Shown: in pieces, positions 24,698-40,247 of the stretch
How positions within the stretch are numbered: the stretch's first letter is position 1
How the letters are laid out: each line of letters starts with the position of its first letter
Assembly: GCA_900550195.1 (NCBI GenBank)
Contig: URRB01000007.1
Span: forward strand, 1 to 64,000
Direction of reading: 5' to 3'
Length of the DNA: 64,000 nt
DNA from: an uncultured Collinsella sp.
GTDB lineage: Bacteria > Actinomycetota > Coriobacteriia > Coriobacteriales > Coriobacteriaceae
Notes under the pieces: model-generated
The model's input: only the letters and a program-made list of their open reading frames with translations
Databases searched by the model: none
Told to the model about the DNA's origin: nothing
Program-made: the position numbers and the translations under genes

Positions 24698-26074
24698 ATG
24701 TGGGCATACGAGACGACGTTCTATCAGATCTATCCGCTGGGCTTTTGCGGGGCTCCGCGCGAAAACGCCACGCCCGTTGCCGAGGATGAGCTCGCCCAGG
24801 CTGCCAACGCCGCGCCCAACCCCGATGCGCCCATCATGAAAATCGCCCAATGGGCCGACTACCTGCAGGAACTCGGCGTTGGCGCCGTGCTCATCAACCC
24901 GCCGCTCGAGTCCGATAGCCACGGCTACGATACGCGCAGCCTGCGCCATCTCGACCGTCGCCTGGGCGGGGATGCCGATTTTGCCGCCGTATGCGAGACG
25001 CTGCACGACTACGGCATCCGCGTGGTACTCGACGCGGTCTTCAACCATGTGGGCCGTGGCTTTTGGGCCTTCCGCGATGTGCAGGAGCGCAAGTGGGACT
25101 CGCCCTACAAGGACTGGTTCCACATTAGCTTTGACGGCGACTCCTGCTATGGCGACGGCTTTTGGTACGAGGGCTGGGAAGGCCATTTTGAGCTTGTGAA
25201 GCTCAACCTGCAAAATCCCGCTGTGGTCGATTACCTGCTCGAGTCCGTGCGCCGTTGGGCCGACGTCTTTGGCGTCGACGGCCTGCGCTTGGACGTCGCT
25301 TACATGCTCGACCGCGACTTTATGCGCCGCCTGCACGCCTTTACCCGTGAGCTCAAGCCCGACTTCGTGCTGATCGGCGAGACGCTCCACGGCGACTACA
25401 ACCAGATCGTCAACGACGAGATGCTCGACTCCTGTACCAACTACGAGTGCTACAAGGGCCTGTACTCTAGCTTTAACTCGGTCAACATGTTCGAGATCGC
25501 CCATTCGCTGCATCGCCAGTTTGGCGGTGACCCGTGGTGCATCTACCGCGGCAAACACCTACTGTCGTTTGTCGACAACCACGACGTGCCGCGCCTGGCG
25601 AGCATCCTGACGGACAAGTCCTGCCTGCGCCCCGCCTATGGCTTGCTCTTTGGCATGCCGGGCATTCCATGCGTCTACTATGGCAGCGAGTGGGGGATTC
25701 CTGGCGAAAAGGGCGGCTCCGATGGCGACTGGGCGCTGCGACCTACGCTGGATGAGCCTGCGCCCAACGAGCTGACGGCGTTCATCACGCAGCTCGCGCA
25801 CCTTCGTTCGGCTGACGATGCGGCGGCACGCGCTCTCAACTACGGCGCGTACCGCAACGTGGTGATTCAGAACAAGCAGCTGCTGTTCGAGCGCGCCTGC
25901 GACGACGCGACGGTTCTCGTGGCGGTGAACGCCGTGGACGAGCCTTACACCTTTGGCGCCGGCGAGCTCAACGGCTCCTTTATCGACCTACTTGCCGACG
26001 GCGTGCCCACGGTCGAGCTGACGGGCATCCTTGAGCTTGTGCCCTACGAGGTACGCTATCTGTTGAGGGCCTAG
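24698..26074 (+). CDS. GH13 alpha-amylase-family glycosidase
   Basis: The 458-residue cytosolic enzyme has the (beta/alpha)8 barrel motifs of GH13: VVLDAVFNHVG (region I), GLRLDVAYML with nucleophile Asp199 (region II), LIGETLHG with acid/base Glu228 (region III) and FVDNHDVPR (region IV). It lacks a signal peptide, so it acts on imported maltodextrins or similar glucans, perhaps as a cyclomaltodextrinase or neopullulanase. GGGAGG lies 5 bp before the ATG. The DNA glycosylase gene follows 3 bp after its stop. Confidence 0.9.
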   Translation: MWAYETTFYQIYPLGFCGAPRENATPVAEDELAQAANAAPNPDAPIMKIAQWADYLQELGVGAVLINPPLESDSHGYDTRSLRHLDRRLGGDADFAAVCETLHDYGIRVVLDAVFNHVGRGFWAFRDVQERKWDSPYKDWFHISFDGDSCYGDGFWYEGWEGHFELVKLNLQNPAVVDYLLESVRRWADVFGVDGLRLDVAYMLDRDFMRRLHAFTRELKPDFVLIGETLHGDYNQIVNDEMLDSCTNYECYKGLYSSFNSVNMFEIAHSLHRQFGGDPWCIYRGKHLLSFVDNHDVPRLASILTDKSCLRPAYGLLFGMPGIPCVYYGSEWGIPGEKGGSDGDWALRPTLDEPAPNELTAFITQLAHLRSADDAAARALNYGAYRNVVIQNKQLLFERACDDATVLVAVNAVDEPYTFGAGELNGSFIDLLADGVPTVELTGILELVPYEVRYLLRA

Positions 26075-26077
26075 GCC

Positions 26078-26641
26078 ATGGCAACGTCTGACGAGGGCTA
26101 TCAACATATTGAGCATGGGTTTGAGCCCGTGTTTGACGAGCGTTCGCGCGTTTTGGTACTCGGGTCGTTCCCCTCGGTGCTTTCGCGCGCCAACGCCTTT
26201 TATTACGGCAACCCTCAGAATCGCTTTTGGCGTGTGATGGCCACGTGCCTCGGTATGCCTGTGCCGCCCAACGAGGGCGATCCTTTGGCAAGCGGTGAGC
26301 CCGCGACGCTCGATGCCTCCATTGCTGCCAAGCGGGCCATGCTGCTGAACGGCGGCGTAGCCCTGTGGGATGCAATCGAGAGCTGCGACATTAAGGGCTC
26401 GAGCGACGCGAGCATTCGTAACGTTGTGCCGGCACATATCGAGCGCATTACCGATGCCGCGCCGATCGAGGTCGTTGTCTGTAACGGCGGTACGGCAGGG
26501 CGACTCTACAAACGCTACTTGCAAGATCGGACGGGGCTGCCTGCCATTGTCCTGCCCTCGACAAGTCCCGCCAATGCCGCCTGGTGCCTGGAGCGTCTTG
26601 TTGAGCGTTGGCACGAAGCCGTTGACTGGGCTGTTATTTAA
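26078..26641 (+). CDS. DNA-deoxyinosine glycosylase, UDG family 6
   Basis: The 187-residue protein has the hallmark LGSFPSVLSRANAFYYGNPQNRFW of the hypoxanthine-DNA glycosylase branch of the uracil-DNA glycosylase superfamily, plus ALWDAIESCDIKGSSDASIRNVVP and a C-terminal LPSTSPANA loop. It excises deaminated adenine (hypoxanthine) from DNA. It starts 3 bp after the GH13 gene and is probably co-transcribed, although no functional link is obvious. Length is normal. Confidence 0.87.
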   Translation: MATSDEGYQHIEHGFEPVFDERSRVLVLGSFPSVLSRANAFYYGNPQNRFWRVMATCLGMPVPPNEGDPLASGEPATLDASIAAKRAMLLNGGVALWDAIESCDIKGSSDASIRNVVPAHIERITDAAPIEVVVCNGGTAGRLYKRYLQDRTGLPAIVLPSTSPANAAWCLERLVERWHEAVDWAVI

Positions 26642-26642
26642 T

Positions 26643-27305
26643 TTAGATTTTTGTTTGAGCGTGGGCGCCCAGACGTTTCAGAGCGCCTCGCCAGATCGGC
26701 GCGGGCACGGCTGGCTCGGCGCAAACCATGCCGTCGGCGTCGACGTTGGCGGCATTGCCGCCGCCAAGTCGCTGTGCATGCTCGACGGAGCAGCCCATGC
26801 GCACAGCGCCCACAAGCTTATCCATCGCTTCCGAAAATGGCCGGCGCAAGAGGCCCATGCGTGGGGAATGGCGAAGCGCTGCGATGCCGCTGCCGGCGCA
26901 GATGGCAACGCCGCCACACCACAATTGGTCATGGCGCTCACATGCCTTGCGCAGGCGAACGGCGGTCCCACGCGCCCGCTCTGTGCCCTCTTGTGCGGCT
27001 CGAATCGCGGCATAGACGCGCGTTCCCGTACCGCCAAAGCGCTCAAGCGCCCGCTCGATGGCTGTCAACGTCTCATCGTCAGCCACATCTTCAATGGCCA
27101 GCACGATGCCGTCTGCAACGTTGTCGGCATCATCCGCCTCCAAATCAACCGGGCGGGGGAGCGCGGTGCCAGAAAGCTGAGCATAGGCGGCGATGGCATC
27201 CTGCAAGTCCCAGAGCAAAAACTCAAGATCGGCGCTATTGGGAATGCTGATATACGCAATGGTTTGCAACGTTTTTGGTACATCGCCGCGTGCGGTCGTC
27301 TCCAT
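26643..27305 (-). CDS. Unrecognised protein, possible flavodoxin-like fold
   Basis: The 220-residue protein alternates short hydrophobic strands with amphipathic helices (TIAYISIPNS, ADGIVLAIEDV, LWCGGVAICAGSG). The GGVAICAGSG-RMG-L-RPFSEAMDKLV segment recalls flavodoxin-like or NADPH-FMN reductase proteins, but the usual phosphate-binding loop is not clear. It has no signal peptide or membrane helix. It converges on the DNA glycosylase gene with a 1-bp gap between stops and is divergent from the aminotransferase gene, so context does not help. Confidence 0.5.
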   Translation of the reverse strand: METTARGDVPKTLQTIAYISIPNSADLEFLLWDLQDAIAAYAQLSGTALPRPVDLEADDADNVADGIVLAIEDVADDETLTAIERALERFGGTGTRVYAAIRAAQEGTERARGTAVRLRKACERHDQLWCGGVAICAGSGIAALRHSPRMGLLRRPFSEAMDKLVGAVRMGCSVEHAQRLGGGNAANVDADGMVCAEPAVPAPIWRGALKRLGAHAQTKI

Positions 27306-27398
27306 GCCGCCTCCTTTCCGGTTGGTTTCCGTTTAGGTTACACCGTCTGGCGGCGCCTCGCCGCGCTATCCTAGTGCAACCCTTACGAAAGGAACGCC

Positions 27399-28535
27399 AT
27401 GCGTCTGCCCATGAATACCTCGCTTGCCACGCTCAAGCCCTCCGGTATCCGCCGGATCAACGCGCTCGCCGCCCAGCACCCGGGGTGTATCGCGCTTGCG
27501 CTTGGCGAGCCCGATTTTCCCACGCCCGATGTGATTAGCGCCGAGGTGACCGCCGCACTGGACCGTGGTGACACGCACTATCCGCCCAACAACGGTCGCC
27601 CCGCCCTGCGTGATGCACTGTCCAAATATATGGATGACGCGGGCCTGGCGTTTTCCACCGACGAGGTCATCCTGACCGACGGCGCGACCGAGGCCCTGTC
27701 GGCAACATTCATGGCTATGCTCAACCCCGGCGACGAGGTCATCATCCCCACGCCGGCCTTTGGCCTGTACGAGAGCATCGTCGTGGCCAACCACGCCGAA
27801 GCGGTCTATTTGGATACGGAGCCTGCGCAATTCCAGATTGACGAGGACGCACTTCGTGCTTGCGTGACGCCGGCGACCAAGGCCATCGTCATCTGCACGC
27901 CCAACAATCCTACGGGCTGCATCCTCGACGCGGCATCGCTCGACGCCGTGGCGCGCGTAGCGGAGCAGGCGGGCATCTACGTAATCTGCGACGACGTATA
28001 TAACCGCCTAGTCTACGTGGATGGCTACGAGCGCTTTGCCCAGCGCCACCCGGAACTGCGTGAGCAGACGGTAGTCATCGAGAGCTTCTCCAAGCCCTGG
28101 GCCATGACCGGCTGGCGCTTGGGCTGGCTCGCAACGGCAACCCCCGTCATCGCCGAGATCGCAAAAGCCCACCAATACCTAGTATCGAGTGCTGTCTCCT
28201 TCGAAATGGACGCCGCAGCCCGAGCCCTGACCGTCGACCCAACCCCCATGCTCAAAGTCTACCGAGCCCGTCGCGAACGCGTGCTCGCAGCTTTAGACGC
28301 CATGGGCCTCGACGTAGTAGAGCCCGCAGGAGCCTTCTACACTTTCCCGAGCATCAAAAAGTTCGGCCTAACCAGCGAAGCTTTCTGCATCAAAGCCATC
28401 AAAGAAGCAAACGTAGCCCTAGTCCCGGGCGACTGTTTCGGCACCGAAGGCCACATCCGCCTAAGCTACTGCGTCTCCGACCAAGATCTGGACGAAGGCC
28501 TAAATCGCCTGTCCACCTTCATTTCAACCTTATAG
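27399..28535 (+). CDS. Class I/II PLP-dependent aminotransferase
   Basis: The 378-residue fold-type I aminotransferase has ALGEPDFPTP, the YPPNNGRPALRDAL region, CTPNNPTGCIL, CDDVYNRLVY and the PLP-lysine motif SFSKPWAMTGWRLGW. It probably acts on aspartate, aromatic or other amino acids; the exact substrate is not visible. AAAGGA lies about 6 bp before the ATG. From about 28150 to the end the codon choice changes sharply, with GAA, AAA, GTA, CTA, GCA and CGA replacing the GC-ending codons of the first two thirds. Confidence 0.9.
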   Translation: MRLPMNTSLATLKPSGIRRINALAAQHPGCIALALGEPDFPTPDVISAEVTAALDRGDTHYPPNNGRPALRDALSKYMDDAGLAFSTDEVILTDGATEALSATFMAMLNPGDEVIIPTPAFGLYESIVVANHAEAVYLDTEPAQFQIDEDALRACVTPATKAIVICTPNNPTGCILDAASLDAVARVAEQAGIYVICDDVYNRLVYVDGYERFAQRHPELREQTVVIESFSKPWAMTGWRLGWLATATPVIAEIAKAHQYLVSSAVSFEMDAAARALTVDPTPMLKVYRARRERVLAALDAMGLDVVEPAGAFYTFPSIKKFGLTSEAFCIKAIKEANVALVPGDCFGTEGHIRLSYCVSDQDLDEGLNRLSTFISTL

Positions 28536-28586
28536 CCCAACGGGACGCAACACATCAGCCCACCGACCCAAGCATTATGAGTGGGG

Positions 28587-28806
28587 GCGTCAGCCAACGA
28601 AAACCCGGGCTGCCCCAAAGTCACCGCAGGCCGCGCCGCCGAAGGCCGGGCGCAAGGTTTTCGTAGATTCCGCACGAGCCGGAAAGCACTTAATGTGCTT
28701 TCCGAGCGAGCCCAGGACCTGACCGAGCGAAAACCTTGCGCCCGGCCTTCGGCGGTGCGGCCGGATGGTGGAATTGTGTGCAGCCCGGGTTTCCGTTGAC
28801 CGACGC
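28587..28806. repeat. Long nested inverted-repeat element, copy A
   Basis: Outer arms (28587-28613 and 28780-28806) and inner arms (28629-28663 and 28728-28762; 34 of 35 bases pair, plus one G-T) enclose a core with TTCCGCACGAGCCGGA, GCACTTAATGTGC and GCGAGCCCAGGAC. The core recurs almost unchanged at 41610-41748, where the arms are entirely different. The right outer arm contains the -35 box of the rplJ promoter. No open reading frame of note lies inside. Confidence 0.88.
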
Positions 28807-28824
28807 CGGGGTCCCCGCCATAAT
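28796..28824 (+). promoter_or_regulatory. Promoter of rplJ-rplL
   Basis: TTGACC (28796-28801) and CATAAT (28819-28824) are separated by 17 bp, placing transcription start just before the L10 leader. The -35 lies in the right arm of the inverted-repeat element. Confidence 0.6.
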
Positions 28825-28839
28825 ACTTTCGGTTCACGC

Positions 28840-28976
28840 ACGAATCCGCTGCCAGAGACAGCCGGTGCAAACGGGCATCGCCCGCGAGCTTAATGGGATA
28901 TCCCGCCAGCCGAGGTGGTCGAGTAGATATGTCTTCTCGCCCCCGTCGCTCATGCAGCGCGGGGGCTTTCTTTTTG
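28840..28976 (+). ncRNA. Ribosomal protein L10 leader with attenuator
   Basis: The segment GCTGCCAGAGACAGCCGGTG, followed by CCAGCCGAGGTGGTCGA, matches the features of the L10(L12)4-binding leader known upstream of rplJ. Downstream, GCCCCCG-CGCTCATGCAGCG-CGGGGGC (28939-28968) is followed by TTTCTTTTT, an intrinsic terminator that could attenuate the operon when L10 binds. Confidence 0.75.
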
Positions 28977-29040
28977 GACATGCCCCCGTCACGTCTTTGT
29001 GGCGGACCGTGCCCGGAAAGAAATCGAGGAGGTGTAATTC

Positions 29041-29562
29041 ATGCCCCAGCAGTACAAAATCGACAAGGTTGCAGAGATCGAGTCCCGTATCGCCGAGAAC
29101 GCCGGTCTGTTCGTCGTCAACTACAACGGTCTGACGGTTAAGCAGGCTCAGGAGCTGCGTCATCAGCTTCGCGAGTGCGGCGCCGAGATGAAGGTCTACA
29201 AGAACAACCTGGTCAAGATCGCTCTCAAGAACCAGGAGCAGCCCGAGCTCGACGAGATCCTCGCCGGCCCCGTCGCTTATGTGTTCTACGAGTCCGAGCC
29301 GGTCGAGGCCGCTAAGGCCCTTAAGGACTTCTCTGCTAAGTCCAAGGGCGTCCTTGAGATCAAGGGCGGTATCTCCGACGGCAAGGCCGTTTCCGCTGAT
29401 GATGTTAAGGCTATCGCCGAGCTGCCCACCAAGGATCAGCTTCTCGGCCAGATCGCCGGTCTCATCTCCGGTTTCGCTCGCGACATCGCTGTCTGCGTCA
29501 ACGGCGTTTCCTCTGGTCTCGCTCGTTCGATCCAGCAGGTCTCCGAGCAGAAGGCAGCCTAG
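29041..29562 (+). CDS. rplJ: 50S ribosomal protein L10
   Basis: L10 anchors the L7/L12 stalk. The 173-residue protein has the N-terminal RNA-binding part (IAENAGLFVVNYNGLTVKQAQELRHQLRE, KVYKNNLVKIAL) and a C-terminal helix for L12 binding. GAGGAGGTG lies 7-8 bp before the ATG. It is expressed behind its own promoter and L10 leader, separated by 25 kb from rplA, with which it usually forms a block. Confidence 0.97.
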   Translation: MPQQYKIDKVAEIESRIAENAGLFVVNYNGLTVKQAQELRHQLRECGAEMKVYKNNLVKIALKNQEQPELDEILAGPVAYVFYESEPVEAAKALKDFSAKSKGVLEIKGGISDGKAVSADDVKAIAELPTKDQLLGQIAGLISGFARDIAVCVNGVSSGLARSIQQVSEQKAA

Positions 29563-29629
29563 TCGCTGTTTTCACCCGCGGCGGCAACGCCGCACCCCTG
29601 GCGCATTCGCGCCGTGTTTTAACTGATCT

Positions 29630-29646
29630 CCGTGCATCCGCACGGA
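29630..29646 (+). other. Small hairpin in the rplJ-rplL spacer
   Basis: CCGTGC and GCACGG pair around ATCC shortly before the rplL binding site, and GGCGGCAACGCCGC forms another stem at about 29579. Such structures can affect the higher translation needed for L12. No T tract is present. Confidence 0.4.
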
Positions 29647-29664
29647 AACCGAAAGGACTTAGAA

Positions 29665-30042
29665 ATGGCTAAGCTTACCACCGATGAGATCATCGATGCT
29701 CTTAAGGAAATGACCCTTCTCGAGGCTTCCGAGCTCGTTAAGGCTATCGAGGACACCTTCGGCGTTTCCGCCGCTGCTCCTGCCGCCGTTGTCGCCGCTC
29801 CCGCTGCTGGCGCTGCTGAGGCCGAGGAGAAGACCGAGTTTGACGTCGTGCTCGAGGGCTTCGGTGACAACAAGATCCAGGTCATCAAGGCCGTCCGTGA
29901 GCTCACCAACCTTGGCCTGAAGGAGGCCAAGGAGGTCGTCGAGGGCGCTCCCAAGGCTGTTCTCGAGGGTGCCAAGAAGGAGGACGCCGAGGCTGCCAAG
30001 GAGAAGCTCGAGGCTGCTGGCGCTGCTGTCACCCTCAAGTAA
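29665..30042 (+). CDS. rplL: 50S ribosomal protein L7/L12
   Basis: L12 is the multicopy stalk protein that recruits translation factors. The 125-residue acidic protein has the dimerisation helices (TTDEIIDALKEMTLLEASELVKAIEDTFGV), an Ala-rich hinge and the globular domain (FDVVLEGFGDNKIQVIKAVRELTNLGLKEAKEVVEGAPK). The ATG at 29665 follows AAGGA by 7 bp; an in-frame GTG at 29632 is within a hairpin. A terminator follows. Confidence 0.97.
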   Translation: MAKLTTDEIIDALKEMTLLEASELVKAIEDTFGVSAAAPAAVVAAPAAGAAEAEEKTEFDVVLEGFGDNKIQVIKAVRELTNLGLKEAKEVVEGAPKAVLEGAKKEDAEAAKEKLEAAGAAVTLK

Positions 30043-30354
30043 TCAGGCTTTCTCGCCAGATTTCTTTGCAGACGGGGTTCGCATTGCGAGCCCCGTCTTT
30101 TTCGTTATGATCCCTCTATTTTGCTGACTCGGCATGCAAATTGCTTCCGCTTGCGGTGCTTTGGGGTCGCTACCGTTGGGCGATAAAGTTGCACCATTCG
30201 AGCACTAATTTGCGTTGACCTGCTGAAGAATGGCGCTTGCCTGCATTAACGTTAATTAACAGCGGTAAGATAATCCGGTATCGCAATTTGGTCTGCGGCC
30301 GGTGAGCCGCATGCACGGGCGCTATTTGCGCCTGCGAAAGGATCCTTGAATACT
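30043..30354. other. Spacer between rplL and galU
   Basis: The first 60 bp hold the rplL terminator. The rest is more AT-rich than its surroundings, with the palindromic TTAACGTTAATTAAC at 30246-30260 and a possible -10 (GATAAT, 30269), but no clear -35. I see no gene in it. Confidence 0.4.
30070..30104 (+). terminator. Intrinsic terminator after rplL
   Basis: GACGGGGTTCGC pairs with GCGAGCCCCGTC (one G-T) around a short loop, followed by TTTTTCG. Confidence 0.92.
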
Positions 30355-31263
30355 ATGAAGGCAATCATCCCCGCCGCCGGTCTTGGCACGCGTTTTCTGC
30401 CTGGCACCAAGTGCACGCCCAAAGAGATGCTGCCGGTGCTCGACAAGCCGGTCATCCAGTACGTCGTTGAGGAGGCGCTCGACCCCGAGGAGGTCGACGA
30501 TGCCATTATCGTCACCTCTCCCGGCAAGCCTGAGCTGCTGAACTACTTCCAGCCCGACCGTTCGCTCGAGAACCTGCTGCGCGAGCGTGGTAAGGACGCC
30601 TACGCCGACGCTGTCGCCCATGCGGGCGGTATGCCGGTCGACTTCCGCTATCAGTACGAGCCCAAGGGTCTCGGTCACGCCATTCGCTCTGCCGCCGACG
30701 CTGTGGCAGGGGAGAACTTCCTGGTTCTTCTGGGCGACTACGTTGTGCCCAACCGTGATATCTGCGACAAGATGCTTGCCGTCTCCAAGGAGCACGGTGG
30801 CGCTTCGGTTATCGCCGTTGCCGCGTGTGCTCCCGAGGAAGTTAGCCGCTACGGCGTTATCGCCGGTGAGCGCGTGGGCTCGCTCGAGGGCGCCGAGGAT
30901 GTTGCCGATGGCGAGCCGGGTGCCGTGTGGCGCATCGGCGGCCTGGTGGAGAAGCCTGCCCCCGAGGCGGCTCCGTCCAACCTGTACATCGTCGGCCGCT
31001 ACCTGCTGAGCCCGCTGGTCATGGACCTTCTTGCCGACCAGCAGGCCGGTAAGGGCGGCGAGATCCAGCTGACCGACGCCATGGCCCGCTCGCTCGATCG
31101 CGAGGCCATGTACGCTGTCGTCATCGACCCGCTGTCGGGCTACGACACCGGCACGCCTTCTGGCTGGATGGCCACCAACGCCCTCATGGCTGCAAGCGAC
31201 CCTCGCTTTGCAAGCGCCTTCTGGGATGCCATCGACGAGCGCGGCGGCTTGATGCGCAAGTAA
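30355..31263 (+). CDS. galU: UTP-glucose-1-phosphate uridylyltransferase
   Basis: GalU makes UDP-glucose for cell-envelope glycans and galactose metabolism. The 302-residue protein begins MKAIIPAAGLGTRFLPGTK (the nucleotide-binding loop) and continues with KEMLPVLDKPVIQYVVEEA, FRYQYEPKGLGHAI and GGLVEKPAPEAAPSNLYIVGRY. The TTG at 30346, three codons upstream and nearer the AAAGGA site, is an alternative start. It is monocistronic between rplL and rpoB, with its own terminator, an unusual place for the gene. Confidence 0.93.
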   Translation: MKAIIPAAGLGTRFLPGTKCTPKEMLPVLDKPVIQYVVEEALDPEEVDDAIIVTSPGKPELLNYFQPDRSLENLLRERGKDAYADAVAHAGGMPVDFRYQYEPKGLGHAIRSAADAVAGENFLVLLGDYVVPNRDICDKMLAVSKEHGGASVIAVAACAPEEVSRYGVIAGERVGSLEGAEDVADGEPGAVWRIGGLVEKPAPEAAPSNLYIVGRYLLSPLVMDLLADQQAGKGGEIQLTDAMARSLDREAMYAVVIDPLSGYDTGTPSGWMATNALMAASDPRFASAFWDAIDERGGLMRK

Positions 31264-31284
31264 GCCTTCGGGCAACGATATTTA

Positions 31285-31317
31285 CGGGTGCGGACTTCGG
31301 TCTGCACCCGTTTTTTT
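31285..31317 (+). terminator. Intrinsic terminator after galU
   Basis: CGGGTGCGGAC pairs with GTCTGCACCCG around TTCG, followed by seven T residues. Confidence 0.93.
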
Positions 31318-31360
31318 ATAAGAGCTGCGATTGCCGGCTCTCTGTTCACAGAAAATATAT

Positions 31361-31372
31361 GAACAGATGTTC
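31361..31372. promoter_or_regulatory. LexA-box-like palindrome upstream of rpoB
   Basis: GAACAGATGTTC fits the Gram-positive LexA consensus GAAC-N4-GTTC exactly and lies in an AT-rich stretch about 180 bp before rpoB. Whether it is functional is unknown. Confidence 0.35.
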
Positions 31373-31450
31373 GATATACATACATCTACCTGCGTGTTTT
31401 CTGTCGAAAAACTTTGCTACTCCAAAAACTCAATCGCGTCAAGGCTTTTC

Positions 31451-31478
31451 TTGCCCAACGGTCGGTACCTGATAAACT
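31451..31478 (+). promoter_or_regulatory. Probable rpoB promoter
   Basis: TTGCCC (31451) and TAAACT (31473) are spaced by 16 bp, about 75 bp upstream of the rpoB start, behind an AT-rich region. Confidence 0.45.
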
Positions 31479-31551
31479 ATTAGGTTGCGATAACTGGCGA
31501 AGCTATGCCTCGCCAACCCACCGAGCATTTCCGTGAAGGAGGAAAAACCTG

Positions 31552-35043
<3,492 letters not shown>

Positions 35044-35049
35044 TTGACT

Positions 35050-39528
<4,479 letters not shown>

Positions 39529-39555
39529 TTTCCTAGTACGTTAACCGTCCTTCCA

Positions 39556-39592
39556 AAGACCCGTTTCCCAACAGGGAAGCGGGTCTTTTTGT
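39556..39592 (+). terminator. Intrinsic terminator after rpoC
   Basis: AAGACCCGTTTCCC and GGGAAGCGGGTCTT pair around AACA, followed by TTTGTT. Confidence 0.92.
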
Positions 39593-39597
39593 TAAAG

Positions 39598-39638
39598 AAA
39601 ACCTGCCAAAAAGGGACAGGTATATTTTGGTAGGTTTT
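39598..39638. repeat. Short intergenic hairpin, GTCCC family, copy 5
   Basis: AAAACCTGCCAAAA pairs with TTTTGGTAGGTTTT with one G-T. It is the near-exact reverse complement of the copy at 7647-7686, including the AAGGGACA flank of the loop. Confidence 0.82.
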
Positions 39639-39651
39639 TCCTGCTTGAATT

Positions 39652-39678
39652 TGAAACATTTCGCCCGACAAGAGCGTA
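39652..39678 (+). promoter_or_regulatory. ECF-type promoter upstream of the sigma factor
   Basis: TGAAAC (39652-39657) and CGTATC (starting at 39675) are 17 bp apart, like ECF promoters such as those of Bacillus sigma-W (TGAAAC-N16-CGTA). It lies 50 bp before the sigma gene and suggests autoregulation. Confidence 0.5.
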
Positions 39679-39728
39679 TCTAAGGTGAGGGCCTCACCAA
39701 GAATTATTAACGTCACCGGGAGGTGATT

Positions 39729-40247
39729 ATGGAAGAACAAGCATTTAGACAGGCGGTCGAGGATCACCGTGATGTCGTGTTTCGAATCGCATTGACGTAC
39801 CTGCGCGATCGTGCCGATGCCGACGATGTTGCCCAAGATGTCTTTCTTAAGTTGCTTAAAAGCGATGGGCACTTTGAAAGTTGGGAACATCTTCGCCGCT
39901 GGCTTGTCCGGGTCACGATCAATGAATGCAAATCGCTCTTTCGAAAGCCATGGAGGCGTGTGGAGGATATTGAGAATCTGGCCGATTCGCTTTCGGCGGC
40001 GCAGGATGAGACCAAGGCGGTCCTGTCAGACGTTATGCGACTTCCGGAGCGATTCCGCGTTCCCATCGTGCTCTATTACTACCTGGGCTTTTCGACCTCA
40101 GAGATTGCCGAGTTGATGCATGTACCAGCCGCGACCGTTCGAACGCGTTTAGCTCGCGGTCGATCGAAGCTCAAATTCATCTTAGAGGAGGGCGACCGTG
40201 AAATCCAATCAAATCAAGCAGGCCTTCGAGTCCATCCAAGCCGATAG
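39729..40247 (+). CDS. ECF-type RNA polymerase sigma factor
   Basis: The 172-residue sigma factor has region 2 (DVVFRIALTYLRDRADADDVAQDVFLKLL, residues about 15-45) and region 4 (LPERFRVPIVLYYYLGFSTSEIAELMHVPAATVRTRLARGRSKLK, about 103-147). It redirects RNA polymerase in response to an envelope or other stress signal. The ATG at 39729 follows GGGAGG by 5 bp. Its last 50 bp overlap the start of a membrane protein gene that probably encodes its anti-sigma partner, so the two are translationally coupled. Confidence 0.92.
   Translation: MEEQAFRQAVEDHRDVVFRIALTYLRDRADADDVAQDVFLKLLKSDGHFESWEHLRRWLVRVTINECKSLFRKPWRRVEDIENLADSLSAAQDETKAVLSDVMRLPERFRVPIVLYYYLGFSTSEIAELMHVPAATVRTRLARGRSKLKFILEEGDREIQSNQAGLRVHPSR

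Noticed and set aside
28581..28799. Small frames inside inverted-repeat element A
   Set aside because: They exist on both strands because of the palindrome, have no binding sites, and differ in copy B.
28587..28806. Retron-like msr/msd element as explanation for the long hairpins
   Set aside because: No reverse transcriptase gene lies near either copy, and the conserved part is the core rather than the stem base.
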